DNA of 64,000 nt from Diploscapter coronatus (Eukaryota > Nematoda > Chromadorea > Rhabditida > Rhabditidae). Under the pieces are notes generated by a model. That model was given only the letters and a program-made list of their open reading frames with translations, made no database searches and was not told the origin of the DNA. The stretch is taken from contig OZ038423.1 of assembly GCA_964036155.1 (NCBI GenBank), positions 64,743,249-64,807,248 on the forward strand, read 5' to 3'. The translations under genes and the position numbers were made by a program. Positions 25,761 to 37,091 of this stretch are shown here, in pieces; position 1 is the first letter of the stretch; every line of letters begins with the position of its first letter.

Positions 25761-26136
25761 TCACGATATGACAGTTAATCCATTCCAATTCAATTCCAAC
25801 GCAGTTAAGTCTCGTTATTATTTCTTGAATTTTTCCAGTCTCAATCTCAGATTGCTACCCAATTAGATGCTTCTGTATGTGAATTTGATATCTTCCTTCG
25901 TAATCATTTTGTTCTTCTCGATCTGTTTGAATGTGGCCTTTTTGTTTTCTTCGAACTGAAAACTAACAATTATGATCGGGGTTTTTGATCTGAGTTGTAT
26001 TTCTATCAGGGTAACGTTTTATCATAAACTTTTTTCCCTATTTGTTCTTCATATAGCAAGAATTTATCAGATTCGCCATATCATTTCAGTACAAAACTCA
26101 GATAGTGTTAAAATCAATTACTGAACTAGGTAATAC

Positions 26137-27285
26137 CCGGAGCACGACGCCGTAATTATGATGAGTACGAGAGATGCCAGATGCACTGCAAGAATCATGA
26201 TATAATTGTTTTCTTTGCAAATTCATAGAATGAAAATTGTCCATGAATTGCTTGTAATATTTTCGCCGTCACTGATGTGATGAAATTTTTGCTATTATAT
26301 CCCGATTCAGATTTTTAACAACTATTTCACTCAATAGTTGACCATAATTTCATGGTCTCTTGTATTGGTTCGATAGAAAACGTTTGCAGAATTTGGGTAA
26401 GTTAAAAATGTAGGATGTATTACCAGAAAGGGTATAGCATTTGAGCAGAATGGTAATAATTTATCAAGAAACGCTAAATATTATGCAAACCGTCAAACCG
26501 TCTGGTTGAACTCTTGCAAATATTTGTAAAATTGATTAAAAAAGGTTCGGAAGCAAAATATTCAGATCAACGCAATAAACCAACAAGAATCCAACCTGTT
26601 AATAATGAGCTGTCGATTTCCATTAGTGAATTGGCTTCCTCTCCAGGACGAGTCGTTCCTCTTGATGATCAGCGAAATATCTAGCTCCTTGAATCTACGC
26701 TCTCCGATGTCTGCAATAATAAGATTTGGTCTCTTATTTCATTCGTTTTGCTCACCTTCATCAATGCGAACCGATTTCGAGGATTCGTTTCGGGAGTTTC
26801 CAAATATAAGCCATCAAACTAACTTGTTGAGTTGACGGAGTTCATTTCTACCGCGAAGAATGAGGACGTTGTGAGGGAATCTGAGTAGGAAGAGCAGCAA
26901 CAGAGTGAGCACGTCCACACAGTTACGGCTTCTGCCGATCACTCCTCCGAGGAACAGGTAACGGGTCTTGGTGGGTAAGCCGCAGGCCTGAAGAATTGAT
27001 GATACAAGGGGAATTTGAGGAACTACAAGATATGATGAAATATTATCGAGGAGAAAAATATCTTTTCTCTAGAGTTTTCTATTATATTGCACATATCTAT
27101 ATATCGTGCCATCGTGTAGCTTCTCTAAATAGCTCCTGATATTTCCCAAATCTGACCTGAAAAATGTTGAGCAGATCAGCGTATTGTCCTTCAATCGGTC
27201 CGCAAATGCTGATCGATCCAGACAACTCGTAAACAGCAGGTTGGCTGCAGAGCAGTTCCTGATCGAATGAGAATTGTATTTCCGA
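26137..27285 (-). pseudogene. PP1-like phosphatase relic lacking all metal-binding boxes
   Basis: The exon at 27285-27157 encodes a PPP-family start: ELLCSQPAVYELSGSISICG, then PIEGQYADLLNIFQ, where active enzymes have GDIHGQ. The next exon begins at 26987 with ACGLPTKTRYLFLG, then GVIGRS in place of DYVDRG, and later NVLILRGRNE in place of LLRGNHE. The Asp, His and Asn metal ligands visible in these boxes are replaced, so hydrolysis is not expected. Six codons after RGRNE the frame meets TGA (26816-26814). Reading past it, the frame stays open to a GTGAGC donor (exon end 26756) and continues in phase through 26710-26596 and 26185-26137, but this later part does not resemble the PPP C-terminal half. 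A GTTAGT donor at 26824 leads to a quick stop. It could be a pseudogene or a short pseudophosphatase; no HGG or later box was found. Confidence 0.65.
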
Positions 27286-27743
27286 CTATCGAAAAAGTCG
27301 CACACAAATGTTGATATAATAAGTTGTAAATAGATTAGAAAATTAAAATTTTCCTGGTTGTGCAACTTCATGGTAAAAATTGTATTGATATTTTGTACCG
27401 GATTGCTATAATCTGTGTTAGATCATTCATTTCAGGTAACGATAAAAAGACTCACAAATTTAGTCAATGATTCATCAAATTTGCCAGTCCATATCCTATT
27501 ATAAATCGATTGTGAAGTGGTTCGACACACAAAAAATTAATCCCACGAAAGTACCAAAATCTGTTCAAAATTGGCCGAACTAATCCGATAGAGATTTTAA
27601 ACGATCGAAAATAGGCTAAATCAGTTCGTTTACTTCTCACATCAAATTTGATCGAATCGAACTATCGATTTATCTTGATGCCTGCTATAATCAAAATAAT
27701 AATCACATTTAGATAACATTTATTCATAGATATTTCAGGGATC
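27286..27743. other. Divergent spacer
   Basis: Separates the minus-strand PP1-like relic from the plus-strand secreted protein. AT-rich; no recognised exon. An ATATTTCAG acceptor at its right end lies 5 bases before the next start codon. Confidence 0.5.
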
Positions 27744-29078
27744 ATGATAAAGTTGTTTATTTTTGTCTCTGTGATCGGCAGCATTCATGGAAGAAGTTTA
27801 TTCAAAAGACAGTCAGGTATTTACCGAACAAATAAATCACTGCGTCGAATAACCATTTCATTTTATTGTTTAGACTCTATTAAAATAAAAGATATTGTCG
27901 AAGAAATTACTAACGAAGTCGAAAAGGCACTTATGGCAATATCAGAAAAGCAGCTTATTCTCTTTGATATGGTTTGTTTCTGAATTTCAGATTATGGCTT
28001 TTTGACAGAATTATTTCGATAGAATAAGTAATTATTTGTTTTATTTATTGTATTAGGTTGGTAAGGAAAGTCTGTCATATTCAATTGTTTTCGTTAAGCT
28101 TACTTCAGTGATTATTCAAATCAGACCAGATTCAAATGAAGCTTAACTATTCTGCAAAAATGTTATTTTAAACTAATGAACACGAATTCTATTCTAATAC
28201 GTTTAGACAGTTCAAATTGCTACAAATCCTGATCTGACAAAAGATGAAAAGATTTCGATTTTCAAGGAGAAGGTGATGGCTGGCGATGATGAGGACTTCA
28301 AAGATGCGCATATTTCGTGGGTTAGATACGATAGATAGATAGATTGGTATTATAATGAAAGGTTTAATTTAGAAGAATGTGGAAGAATTTTTGGTAGTAA
28401 CTATCAATGTTTGGGAGCATTATAAAAATGACATTGAACCGACAGTTCAATATTCGGACGTAAGAATTATTCTCTCACTTTCACATATTAATTTACGAAA
28501 AACTTTCCCCTGCCAATGATTTCAGAATGCTACTGAGAGGGTCTATAGTGATATGCCATATCAGTTTTAAGCCCATTTCGATTCTACTTTTGAATCTGAA
28601 CAATATACTAGAGCATTTTCTTCCCTTATTGATGATTATGAATTTTTCTGCAATATTCTAGATCACAGCCATTCCCCTTCATTCCTTTGTTAACGAGCAT
28701 AATAACATACATATATACTTGCTCATAGCTGACGTTTTATTTATTTCAGGTAAAAGTTGCCTATCAGAACATCGTGATTTTGGGCGGAACAATGAGCAAA
28801 TTCATAAATTATTCACATGACGAAAAGAAGGAGATTGTTAGTCAACGAATTGTCCCTATTTTGGATTAGATAAATTGTCGTTTCAGATCTATGGCATATT
28901 TGAAAACATGGATATTGACGAATTAAACGAATTCGCGAAAGTGGCGAAACAAATTAAGGCGAGCAATCCATTATTATAGAATGAATTTTAACTCCTTAAC
29001 GAATATCAATGAGTTTAGGGAAAATATCAAGAAGAGTACAAGATGCTTAAAGACTCGGAATATTCCAATTCAGAATAA
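27744..29078 (+). CDS. Small secreted helical protein, 196-201 aa
   Basis: Exons 27744-27816, 27874-27971, 28207-28320, 28373-28459, an optional microexon 28526-28540, then 28750-28836, 28887-28958 and 29019-29078, all in phase. The signal peptide is MIKLFIFVSVIGSIHGRS. The rest is charged and predicted helical, without cysteines: DIVEEITNEVEKAL, NPDLTKDEKISIFKEK, MDIDELNEFAKVAKQIKG. The NPDLTKDE segment recalls nematode SXP/RAL-2 (DUF148) secreted proteins, but this is a weak hint. The microexon would add NATER, which includes an N-glycosylation sequon. The last intron (28959-29018) has a GC donor (AAG|GCGAGC). The start lies 5 bases after ATTTCAG. AATAAA at 29157-29162. Confidence 0.72.
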
Positions 29079-32000
29079 CCTGTAGAATATCCATGATTAT
29101 GTTGGAACACAATCAGCGCATAATTATTTTTTACGGATGAATCATTGCTTTTTTGTAATAAATCAACCTTTGTTCGAAATCGATCTGTTTAAATAGCTCT
29201 TTATGCGAAAGAATAATATCGCTATTCAAATAGGCATATACAGTATTTTAATTCCACCCTGTGTATTCAACCCATGCGATGACAATAACTTTCGCATAAT
29301 ATTTGTCCTTGGAGAGTTTTTTTTTTTAAATCGATAATGTTCACTTATTTTGTGTTGCAAACAATGTGAAGAGGCCCTCATAATGCTCATCACCATTCAG
29401 TCTCTAACTCAACCCGTCTCTTGTCCTTTTATGTTCTGTTCATCTTCATCTTCTCCATCTATTGACATCCTTTACTCGTCTTGGCTTTACCTTCTATCCT
29501 CTTGATGGCCTCTTCGTCTCAAGAGTACTTCCTATCCTATCTGCTTTCTGCTTTCCAACTCACCTGCTCTATGCCATTTACGTCTGCGCCAATAGTCAGA
29601 TGTCTTCAATTTCTGCAATCTGCCCCTTTCTCTGCTTGTGGCAACGTGCATCTGGAGTGTCTCACGCAAGCAACAGCAGTCAGCTCTGCCTTCTCTGCAA
29701 CAAACAGAGACACTCCAATCCACTCTCAGTTTCGCAGTCTCAGCATGCTCAGCAGCTTCAAAGCCATGTATTTATAGCTCGACATCGAATTTCAGTCAAA
29801 TTTCTATTTTCTTCTATTTATCTCTATCACTTTTTCGTCATGTACTCATTTTCATGTGATAGTAAGAATTCCAAATATTTGTCATTATGTTTCCCTTCTC
29901 ATTTTTCTTTCTCTTCGAAAACAGTTTTCTACTCACCGCTGCTCGATTTTTTCATCTATATTTGTTTTATTTCTGTCAGGTTGATTGTGTTTAGACAAAT
30001 TTTCTTTGTGCGTATTATAGACATAGCACAAGAAATTGTGCAGGTTGGTCTGTGTTTGATGTGATCTGTCTGATAACTCCTCGGGATTTCCTTGTATTGA
30101 TGAGATCTTAAGGGATCTTCCTGATTCTGCTTCCTTCCTTCCTCCCTCTCCATTGTCATATTCTGACGTGCAAGTCTCTGTCTCTGCCTTCTTCCTCGAC
30201 AATGCCCAATTTGCTTCCACATCCGTTCGTCCTTTCCCATTCCCTCTGCCCTTCCCAGTTCCAAGTTCCTGAGTCCATTCATCCGGTTCACTTGCTGCCA
30301 GCCAGGCCTTCCCCTTAGACTGCCTCTCGTAGATTTCAGCTGGCTTTTGGCCGTGTCTTCACACGAATCTCCCCTTTCGAGTTGATCCACCAATTTGATG
30401 CCTTTCATGGCATAAATTAATCTCTCAGCTGCAGCCGAATTCATTCTGAGTCAGCTCTATTTTCTCCGTCTCATTTCGATGTTTATCCTCTCTAAACTCG
30501 CTGATTCCACTTCAAAACTTGAGTTTCATAATATATCACAAGATTTGTGCCGATGAATAAACCGAAGAGAGGGCAGAATGGCTGCAAAACTGAGAGAGTG
30601 AAAAAAGTGGCTGAGTTTGAGCAGTCAGACAGTCAGTCAGTGAGGCAAGCAGGGAAGAAGGACAGCGGCTGGGCAAACACGGCACCGACGGCACAATTTA
30701 CCGGTAAATTGGTTGCCCAGTTGCCATTTGCTCTGTTGCCCTGCAGTGAGTGAAGCGAATCTTCTCATTGTTGTTGCTCAAATCTATGCTTTTGCCAAAC
30801 ATTGAAATGAATGCTTGCATGTCTAGGCCCCAAAAATCACTATTGATTTAAAAATTGGAAAAAAAATCATGTGAAAAGGCAAATGATGAACAATTATTAT
30901 GAAAGCAGTATATTTTCTCGCGGATGACCAAATTCACTAGAAAAATATTCGCCTTTCTTTTCACTGCAAACAATATGAACTTCATGGAGGAGTATTTGTG
31001 AAATTATGCTTAAAGAGCGCAAGTCCCACCCACTTTGTGAAGACAAATTCAAAGAGCGACTTTTCATCATTTTTCAAAACTGTCCCCAGCTGATTGTTTC
31101 TCTGTCAATCTAGCCTATCTCTTTGTGCATAGTTAATATATGCATTGCTTATTCTGAGATTGTTAACATCCGAGCTATGGGTTCATTTGATCAATACAAT
31201 AATTTTGATTCATAGTAATTTGTCTTAAAGGTTGCATATCTTCTGTTTGTTATACCATCTATTATCAGCAAGATTACTGTTTGCAAAAGGAGTATGGAAG
31301 AGGTACTCGCGAGCCTTAACTATGTGCCTCTGCGTCTCTGCACTTTGCTCCTCTCATTTATCTCCAGCGATAATGCATTGCGTTCGCAGATACGCGTTCC
31401 CTCTTTCAACCCAAACGTTCATCTCGTAGATAATGGAGAGTAGACAACCTTTTAGAAATCCTAAATCGCTGTTAAAAACTCTTTAGTACATAGGAGTAGG
31501 ACTAATTCGGTAAACAGTTTATACTCAGGTCCAAGGTCGTCTACCACATCTCTTCGCGTTCGATAAATATTAACAATTCTCCTTTTTATTTGGCGTCAAA
31601 AATTACAGTCTACTCTTGATGATCTCATCAAGTTTCTTACTGTAAATTCAATAAATTCTACACGGCTTTTTTCTTCATCTCGTGGCACTTTTATTTTTAA
31701 ATTGTTTGCGATATGTGTGCTGTGCAGTTGTGCAGGACAGTGAATAGTAAAGTTTACAGAGGAATCTGGAAGTGGAAAGTTGGAAAGAGAAGAGAAAGAG
31801 AGACGGTTCAAAGTAAGAAAGAGTCAACAGTCAAAAGCTGAAGAGCAACACGGCAACAGTCTGTCTTTCAATTTCACCGCCAGTCAACTGTGCCTGTCTG
31901 CTGATCGCTTACAATTGTTTTGTTTTCTTCTTTTGTCTCATGTAATTCAGAGCTAGCTCATCGACTTCAGACTGCACAGAGTTCATGAGATCCTAGTGAT

Positions 32001-32348
32001 CTTTCTTACCACATTTCCGCTCCTTACCAATAAGTTGGCATGATAATTCATCTCTTGGTGAAATTGGCTAATAGAAAAAGATACCACTTTTTCTAAGAAA
32101 TAGTATGAGGGAAAGAAAAAAATAGACAAAAGTGATCTTTTTCTAGGAGCCGGTGAAATTTCAATTTCAATATACTCCTGAATTCTAATATTCGAATCTT
32201 GAGTAGGATTTTCGAGTATTCATAAGAATGTTGTTTTTTTTCGTTTATTATTAGCCATTATTTTCTGCTTTGAATTGTAACACCGCTGGTATCTTTTTCG
32301 ACGCCAGTGATAATGACTTCATTGCAGTATTATTCCTCAACCGTAAAG
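29079..32348. other. Long gene-poor region with a pyrimidine-rich tract
   Basis: From about 29380 to 30530 the plus strand is strongly CT-rich with many CTGC and TGCA words. From about 30550 to 30700 it turns purine-rich. The 200-aa frame at 29462-30064 has the bias of the tract and no protein features. The remainder (30760-32340) is AT-rich. The CT tract resembles sense strands of long introns elsewhere, so it may be a 5' intron of the Ly6-type gene or mark an unseen transcript. Confidence 0.4.
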
Positions 32349-33216
32349 ATGCAGAGCTCACTTTTCGTTCTGTTAGCATTTGTGATTGGATGCTCATATT
32401 CCCTTCGATGTTACGATTATGTCAAATCCAATCAGATAGGAAATCCGATGAAAACATGGGTAGGTGATTTTTAGTAAGGACCGATTTATTTACACCAAAT
32501 GAGTGTCGAAAAGAAATTAATATGTAGTGGTGACCAAAGTATGGAATCAAACGCGATATTTTGGATTCTTAGTTTATTGATTGTTATGCACTAATTAAGA
32601 TAAAAATTAGCACATCGTTCGCAACAGTTCTAATGATACTTAACGAATCAAATGCTGAATTTATGTCAATTCAAATATTATGAGATGCATATTTTGTACA
32701 ATTACATTCTGGGGCGTTGCACATTGGGAAAATCTGGATTTCTACCCAGCCTCGGATTCGGACTTTTGTTTTTAAGTTGGACCTCGGCCTAGGTGAAATT
32801 CAAAAAGACGGTCTCAGCCTCATTATCGAGAACCACCATTCATTCCTTCGCAATTGCTTTACTTTTGAGTGAAACTATTCCAAAATATGTGGATAAATTT
32901 ATCTCGAAAGCCCATTTAGGTTGATTGTCCCTTCGAAGCACAATATTGCTTCAAATCGCTAGTTGAAAGTCGGGACTTCAATAACGAGAAAATGTGGGTG
33001 GAGAATCGCTCGTGTGGCACCCCGAATCTGTGCGTGAGGGAGGGCTGTCAAGGAAGCAACAACAACAAGGGATGCTGTTGCAGGTGAGGCTATCTTTTTC
33101 ACGGGGAAAATAAAGGACCAAAATTCAGGAAAGATTTGTGCAATAGCTCATCCGGCCTCTCCCTGTCAATTTCGATTGTCGGTGCTCTTCTCGCATTCAT
33201 TTATTCGAGGTGGTAA
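32349..33216 (+). CDS. Ly6/uPAR three-finger protein, probably GPI-anchored, 120 aa
   Basis: Three exons, 32349-32459, 32920-33083 and 33129-33216 (363 nt). The signal peptide is MQSSLFVLLAFVIGCSYS. The mature chain opens LRCYDY, as in Ly6-domain proteins. Further cysteines lie in VDCPFEAQYCF, RSCGTPNLC and REGCQ, and the domain closes with CCCRKDLCN, the diagnostic C-terminal CC-x4-5-CN box. A hydrophobic tail (SLSISIVGALLAFIYSRW) follows a Ser-rich stretch, as expected for a GPI-attachment signal. One sequon (NRS) is seen. Such proteins act at the cell surface as ligands or modulators of receptors; the partner is unknown. The start codon is 22 bases after a CATTGCAG acceptor. Confidence 0.87.
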
Positions 33217-33862
33217 GACAGCACAAATCGCCATCTCTTTGGTTGTGTTTATCCAGACTCGATGCTCATTCACTGCATTCTCACCCCCCATTTCGCTCTT
33301 TATTTGATTATTCCATTTCTGTTGAAATCATTGCGTCATCAACCCTCAATTATTGATTTTCACTTTGCGCATGGTTGCTAATTTGTTGCATACACTTAGT
33401 TGTTGTTGTTATTATTATTGGATTGAGTCATAATCTTTCATAGGATTTCTGATAAAGCTAGAGATTAATGAATCGACGACAATTATGCAATAGAGGATCT
33501 AATGCCTATCATATCTTCACAACAGCATATTCACGTTCACATTTAGGTGAAAATCGATGCAGAAGATTTGAGGTATCAAGAGAAATTATGACTTGGTTCA
33601 AGATTTTATACACTCCTCCATTCATACTTCCTATTTTATCCGGCAATACAATTAAAAACCTATCTATCGTAGTGATCATCAACCGATTCTTTTGTAAAAT
33701 ATTTCGTCTTCCTCTTGTAAGTGTCCTTATTTTGTGTTTAGAAATGCATAATTCCGAGTGATAGTATTCGTTCCAATCAATTCAGATCAAATAAACGATA
33801 TTTTTAGTTTTATTTCAATGGATAGCACTAACAATAATCTATGTTCGAGGATGTGTAATAAC
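33217..33862. other. Spacer between Ly6 gene and alternative exon
   Basis: AT-rich spacer without a supported gene. The open frame at 33468-33761 has no signal, domain or splice support. Confidence 0.45.
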
Positions 33863-33973
33863 CTATGAGAACATTTTGAGCCCTTTAGCAGAAGGAGCTT
33901 TCGACAGAGCAGACGAAGTTGCTGCTGGTTCCACGGAACGAGATGCTGACTTGGCAGAGAGACGCTTGCTCGA
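33863..33973 (-). CDS. Possible alternative last exon, basic Ser/Ala-rich tail
   Basis: On the minus strand, an acceptor (CATTATTTAG) at 33974-33975 opens a 36-codon frame ending in TAG. It encodes SSKRLSAKSASRSVEPAA and ends KGLKMFS. A GTGATT donor at 34232, inside the final exon of the proline/glutamine-rich gene (after GGYL), would join it in phase. This would exchange the VII terminus for a Lys/Ser-rich tail. It could instead be an isolated exon of an unseen gene. Confidence 0.35.
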   Translation of the reverse strand, partial: SSKRLSAKSASRSVEPAATSSALSKAPSAKGLKMFS

Positions 33974-34220
33974 CTAAATAATGGAAACAATGAAAGTTTC
34001 AAAATAATTGAAGAGATTTTTGTAAATAAATTTCTACCAATTTTCTCTTTCACAATTCATTTTATATTAGGTAAGATTTTTTTATAATAATAATATAATT
34101 GTAGGATTAGATGAATCTGATGATTATAAATATTTTTTTAATAATTATCGCAATTCTGCATATTATCTATTGTACAGCAATTTAGCGAAATGTTTCATTG
34201 CCTAAATCGTCCTAAAATGT

Positions 34221-35923
34221 TCAAATAATCACCAAATATCCCCCATTGTTAGCAGGATCTGCAGCTACAGGAGAGGAAGACGAGATGTCATTGTAACTGC
34301 TACCGCCCCCTGAAGGGGATGAAAAGAATGTTTGATCGGCATTTTGAACAGAGGCGACAGTCTGCAAACAAGTGGAATTCACGCTGAAAAATGAACAGAA
34401 CAAGGTTATTTACTTGGGAAGATGAAGGAGCAAATGGAGCAGGGGCAGAAGAGTCAAGTGGCTGCTGTTGTTGCATCTGAATGATTGATTTCATCATTCT
34501 CTCATACATTCACTACATTGGCAAGTTCGCAGTAAGTAAACAGGAACACCATTTGCAAATCATCATCGAAATAATTTTCCTTCAAAAATTCCATTTTTAT
34601 TCGGCAAATTCTATGCATAAAGTTCCCCATTTTCTATCAGGACTGATTGTGAGAAGAAATTACTTCCATAAGTGTGGATTGATTTATGATCCAATGTTGA
34701 TATATTTGGATAACGACGATTATTAATTTCTGCGTCACAGATGTGTTATATCGTTGATTGAAGAGCAAGCCGATATTCATGCAGCAACTAGAAATCGAAT
34801 TTGGAGCGAAATGAGTCGCGTAGAAGAGAAATGAGAGACGAATAACATAATTTTTGAATATCGACGTTCTCTCCAATCAATAATGGAATCCCATATCTGA
34901 TTGCCATGGTGAAAAATTCTATTTTGACAACTTGCTGCCAAATTTAACTTTGAAAAATTTCAAGAGTCCAATCCTTACTTTTTCATGAATTTCAACAATT
35001 TCGTGCTTATTCTATGAGATGTCATGATATCATAAAGCTCACAGAAATGTATAATGTTTTATGAAAGAATACCGTACCACAGGCTGCTCCTGATAATTGG
35101 AAGATACTTGAACTTGAGGTTGTTGATAATTTGGCGCTGTAATCTGAGATGGAATAGAAGAATATGATGAAGGCTGAGGGATTAGCATTGGCGGAGCGGG
35201 GCTAAATTGGGTGTCTAAGATTACGTATGTTAATTTATGAGCAGGGATGGACCGGAATTCCGACTCCGATTCTGAATGTTTCAAAATTCAAATTCTGTAC
35301 AACACCCTGATTGGCAATAAATTTTCTCTTAAGAAATCTAAAACTCTACTACGATTTGAATGATAGGAATGAAATAATCAGTGAATGGTCACTCCATTTT
35401 CGGGAGAAAGAGGAGAAAAGCCAAGCGCCTTAACTGATCTTCGTTCGATTTCAATTGTTTGCATTGTTGAGCTCTAAGTCCCAACTACTATTCTCACGTC
35501 ATAGACGATATCATCGAAGATGAACGAATTTCAATCTGATGGTTAAAATATCTAGCTAGGCTTAGAAACTTTGTAAAAATAAAACCTAAATTATGAAATT
35601 TTTCTAACCGAATCATTATGCATCCTTAATAGTAGTTAGTCTAATTTATGAAAAATTATTCAAAAATAATACTATGCAGGAGGTGGTGGAGGAGCGGGAA
35701 CTGGAACGAGCACTTTCTGATAGATTGGAATCTGAATAAGATGCAAAATTGTAGAACTCGGCATATTTAGATGTTTGCATACCCTATGATATCCAACGAC
35801 TTGAGGAGGCGCATAAGCCCATGAGGTGGCGCCGCAACATCCGATTGAGGGTAAGGCTATCGAAATGCAACAAGAATATACAACGGAAACCAGTGACAGG
35901 AAGATCAACAAGTGCGACAACAT
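34221..35923 (-). CDS. Secreted Pro/Gln/Ser-rich protein, 175 aa
   Basis: Five minus-strand exons join in phase (528 nt): 35923-35783, 35731-35673, 35201-35078, 34476-34414, 34361-34221. ATG directly follows TATCTTCAG, so the start is also the acceptor edge. The signal peptide is MLSHLLIFLSLVSVVYS. It is followed by CCISIALPSIGCCG, two CC pairs as in some nematode cuticle or ground-like secreted proteins. Then come a Pro stretch (VPVPAPPPPPA), Pro/Gln/Ser-rich sequence (ITAPNYQQPQVQ, MQQQQPLDSS) and an Ala/Asn/Gly-rich end (PVAADPANNGG). No ground-like domain is visible at the C-terminus. The composition suggests an extracellular matrix or cuticle component; the function is not established. 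Confidence 0.72.
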
Positions 35924-37091
35924 CTGAAGATAATCTCATAGTCGAATGAAAATTGATGAAATGAAACAGAAATGAATCGACAGGTCGTCTATGCCCTAAG
36001 GCGCCCAACTGAGAATAGCTGAGCGACAGAAGAAAGTGGTTATAAAAGGAGGATGGCAGATTTCGCCACATTGACAAGAATTGAGTGAAAGCAAAGCAAT
36101 GACCCCAGAAACAAAAACATCGAAATGAACAATATGAAAATGGTAGCGATAGCTGAATCGCTGAATTGAATGGAATGAAATGATTAGGTGGGCATTGTCT
36201 TTGATGCCCAGAGGCATTGCATCGCGTCAAATGTCAAGTGACAGCTTCAACTGTAAAAAGTAACAATGATAGGATAGCGGGAGACCAGGTCATTGTTATT
36301 GTTGTCGTTGTAGCATGTTGTGGTTACTTTTACTACGAACCACACATCGGCATGACTTATGAAAATATGTAAATCAAAGAAAACTTCAATTTGTTATCAT
36401 TTGATGACACCCTTAAAGTAGAATTCAGTGTTTGGAAAGCTGCTTTTAAGATTTTCGAAAACGAAGGAGGATAATTATCTCAAATTTTCGAAGAGAAAAT
36501 CGAAACAAGAAATTATCCACGAGTTGTAGAAAACAAATTTCCGCAACGTAATTTTTATCGAAAATTTACTCACACCCTTGATTGGTGTGGAAATCCACGA
36601 ATAGGTTGATGCATGCACACGATGACATCGTCATAACTACAGAAGTTAGTATAATAAAAACGCGAAAATTCAAAAAATATATGGGCCCGTTCATACTTTA
36701 GTTGCAATGCAACTTGCAATTTGCAACTCGCTTGAGATAGCATGAGAAATCAGGAGAGCACAAAAATGGTGCAATCGCGCTCTCTTCATTTCCCATACTA
36801 TTTCAAGCGAGTTGCAAATTGCAAGTTGCATTGCAACTAAAGTATGAACGCGCCCTTAGGGACGGTTAAAACGCAGGTCTGTTTCGATCTTTTCGCTATT
36901 TTTTTTCCTATTTTTCTGTCGAAGGCGATCTCTAATAACGTCCTGATTTGTCACGAAAGATTCAAAAATGCTCGACTACATTCCAATGCTCTTGCTCTCT
37001 TTGCAATATTGAAAATGTTAAATGTTTTGTTTTCTCTCGCTTATGATGATTTTTCTAGTTATTTTCGTCTTTCAGTTTTATCGTGTGTCCA
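35924..37091. other. Divergent promoter region with MITE
   Basis: Region between the minus-strand secreted protein and the plus-strand MARCH gene. It contains a dispersed repeat copy at about 36455-36595 and a near-perfect palindromic element at 36683-36855. A TCTTTCAG acceptor stands 14 bases before the MARCH start. The 148-aa minus-strand frame at 35784-36230 is a shadow with no features. Confidence 0.5.
36683..36855. mobile_element. MITE-like palindromic element, 173 bp
   Basis: Terminal inverted repeats of 58 bp (36683-36740 and 36798-36855) match at 56 of 58 positions by eye. The ends are GGGCCCGTTCATACTTTAG and CTAAAGTATGAACGCGCCC. The arms contain alternating TTGCAA words. The inner part is also partly self-complementary. 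There is no coding capacity. No clear target-site duplication was identified, so the superfamily is not assigned. Confidence 0.8.

Noticed and set aside
1762..26816. Reassignment of TGA to Trp, suggested by TGA in the kinase and in the PP1-like frame
   Set aside because: The MARCH, Pro/Gln-rich and small membrane-protein genes end at TGA, and no intact gene here uses TGA as a sense codon; the kinase also has a frameshift.
29462..30064. 200-aa open frame on the plus strand
   Set aside because: It lies in the CT-rich tract; Ser/Phe/Leu/Cys-rich composition, no domain or splice support, and overlapping long frames in the other phases.
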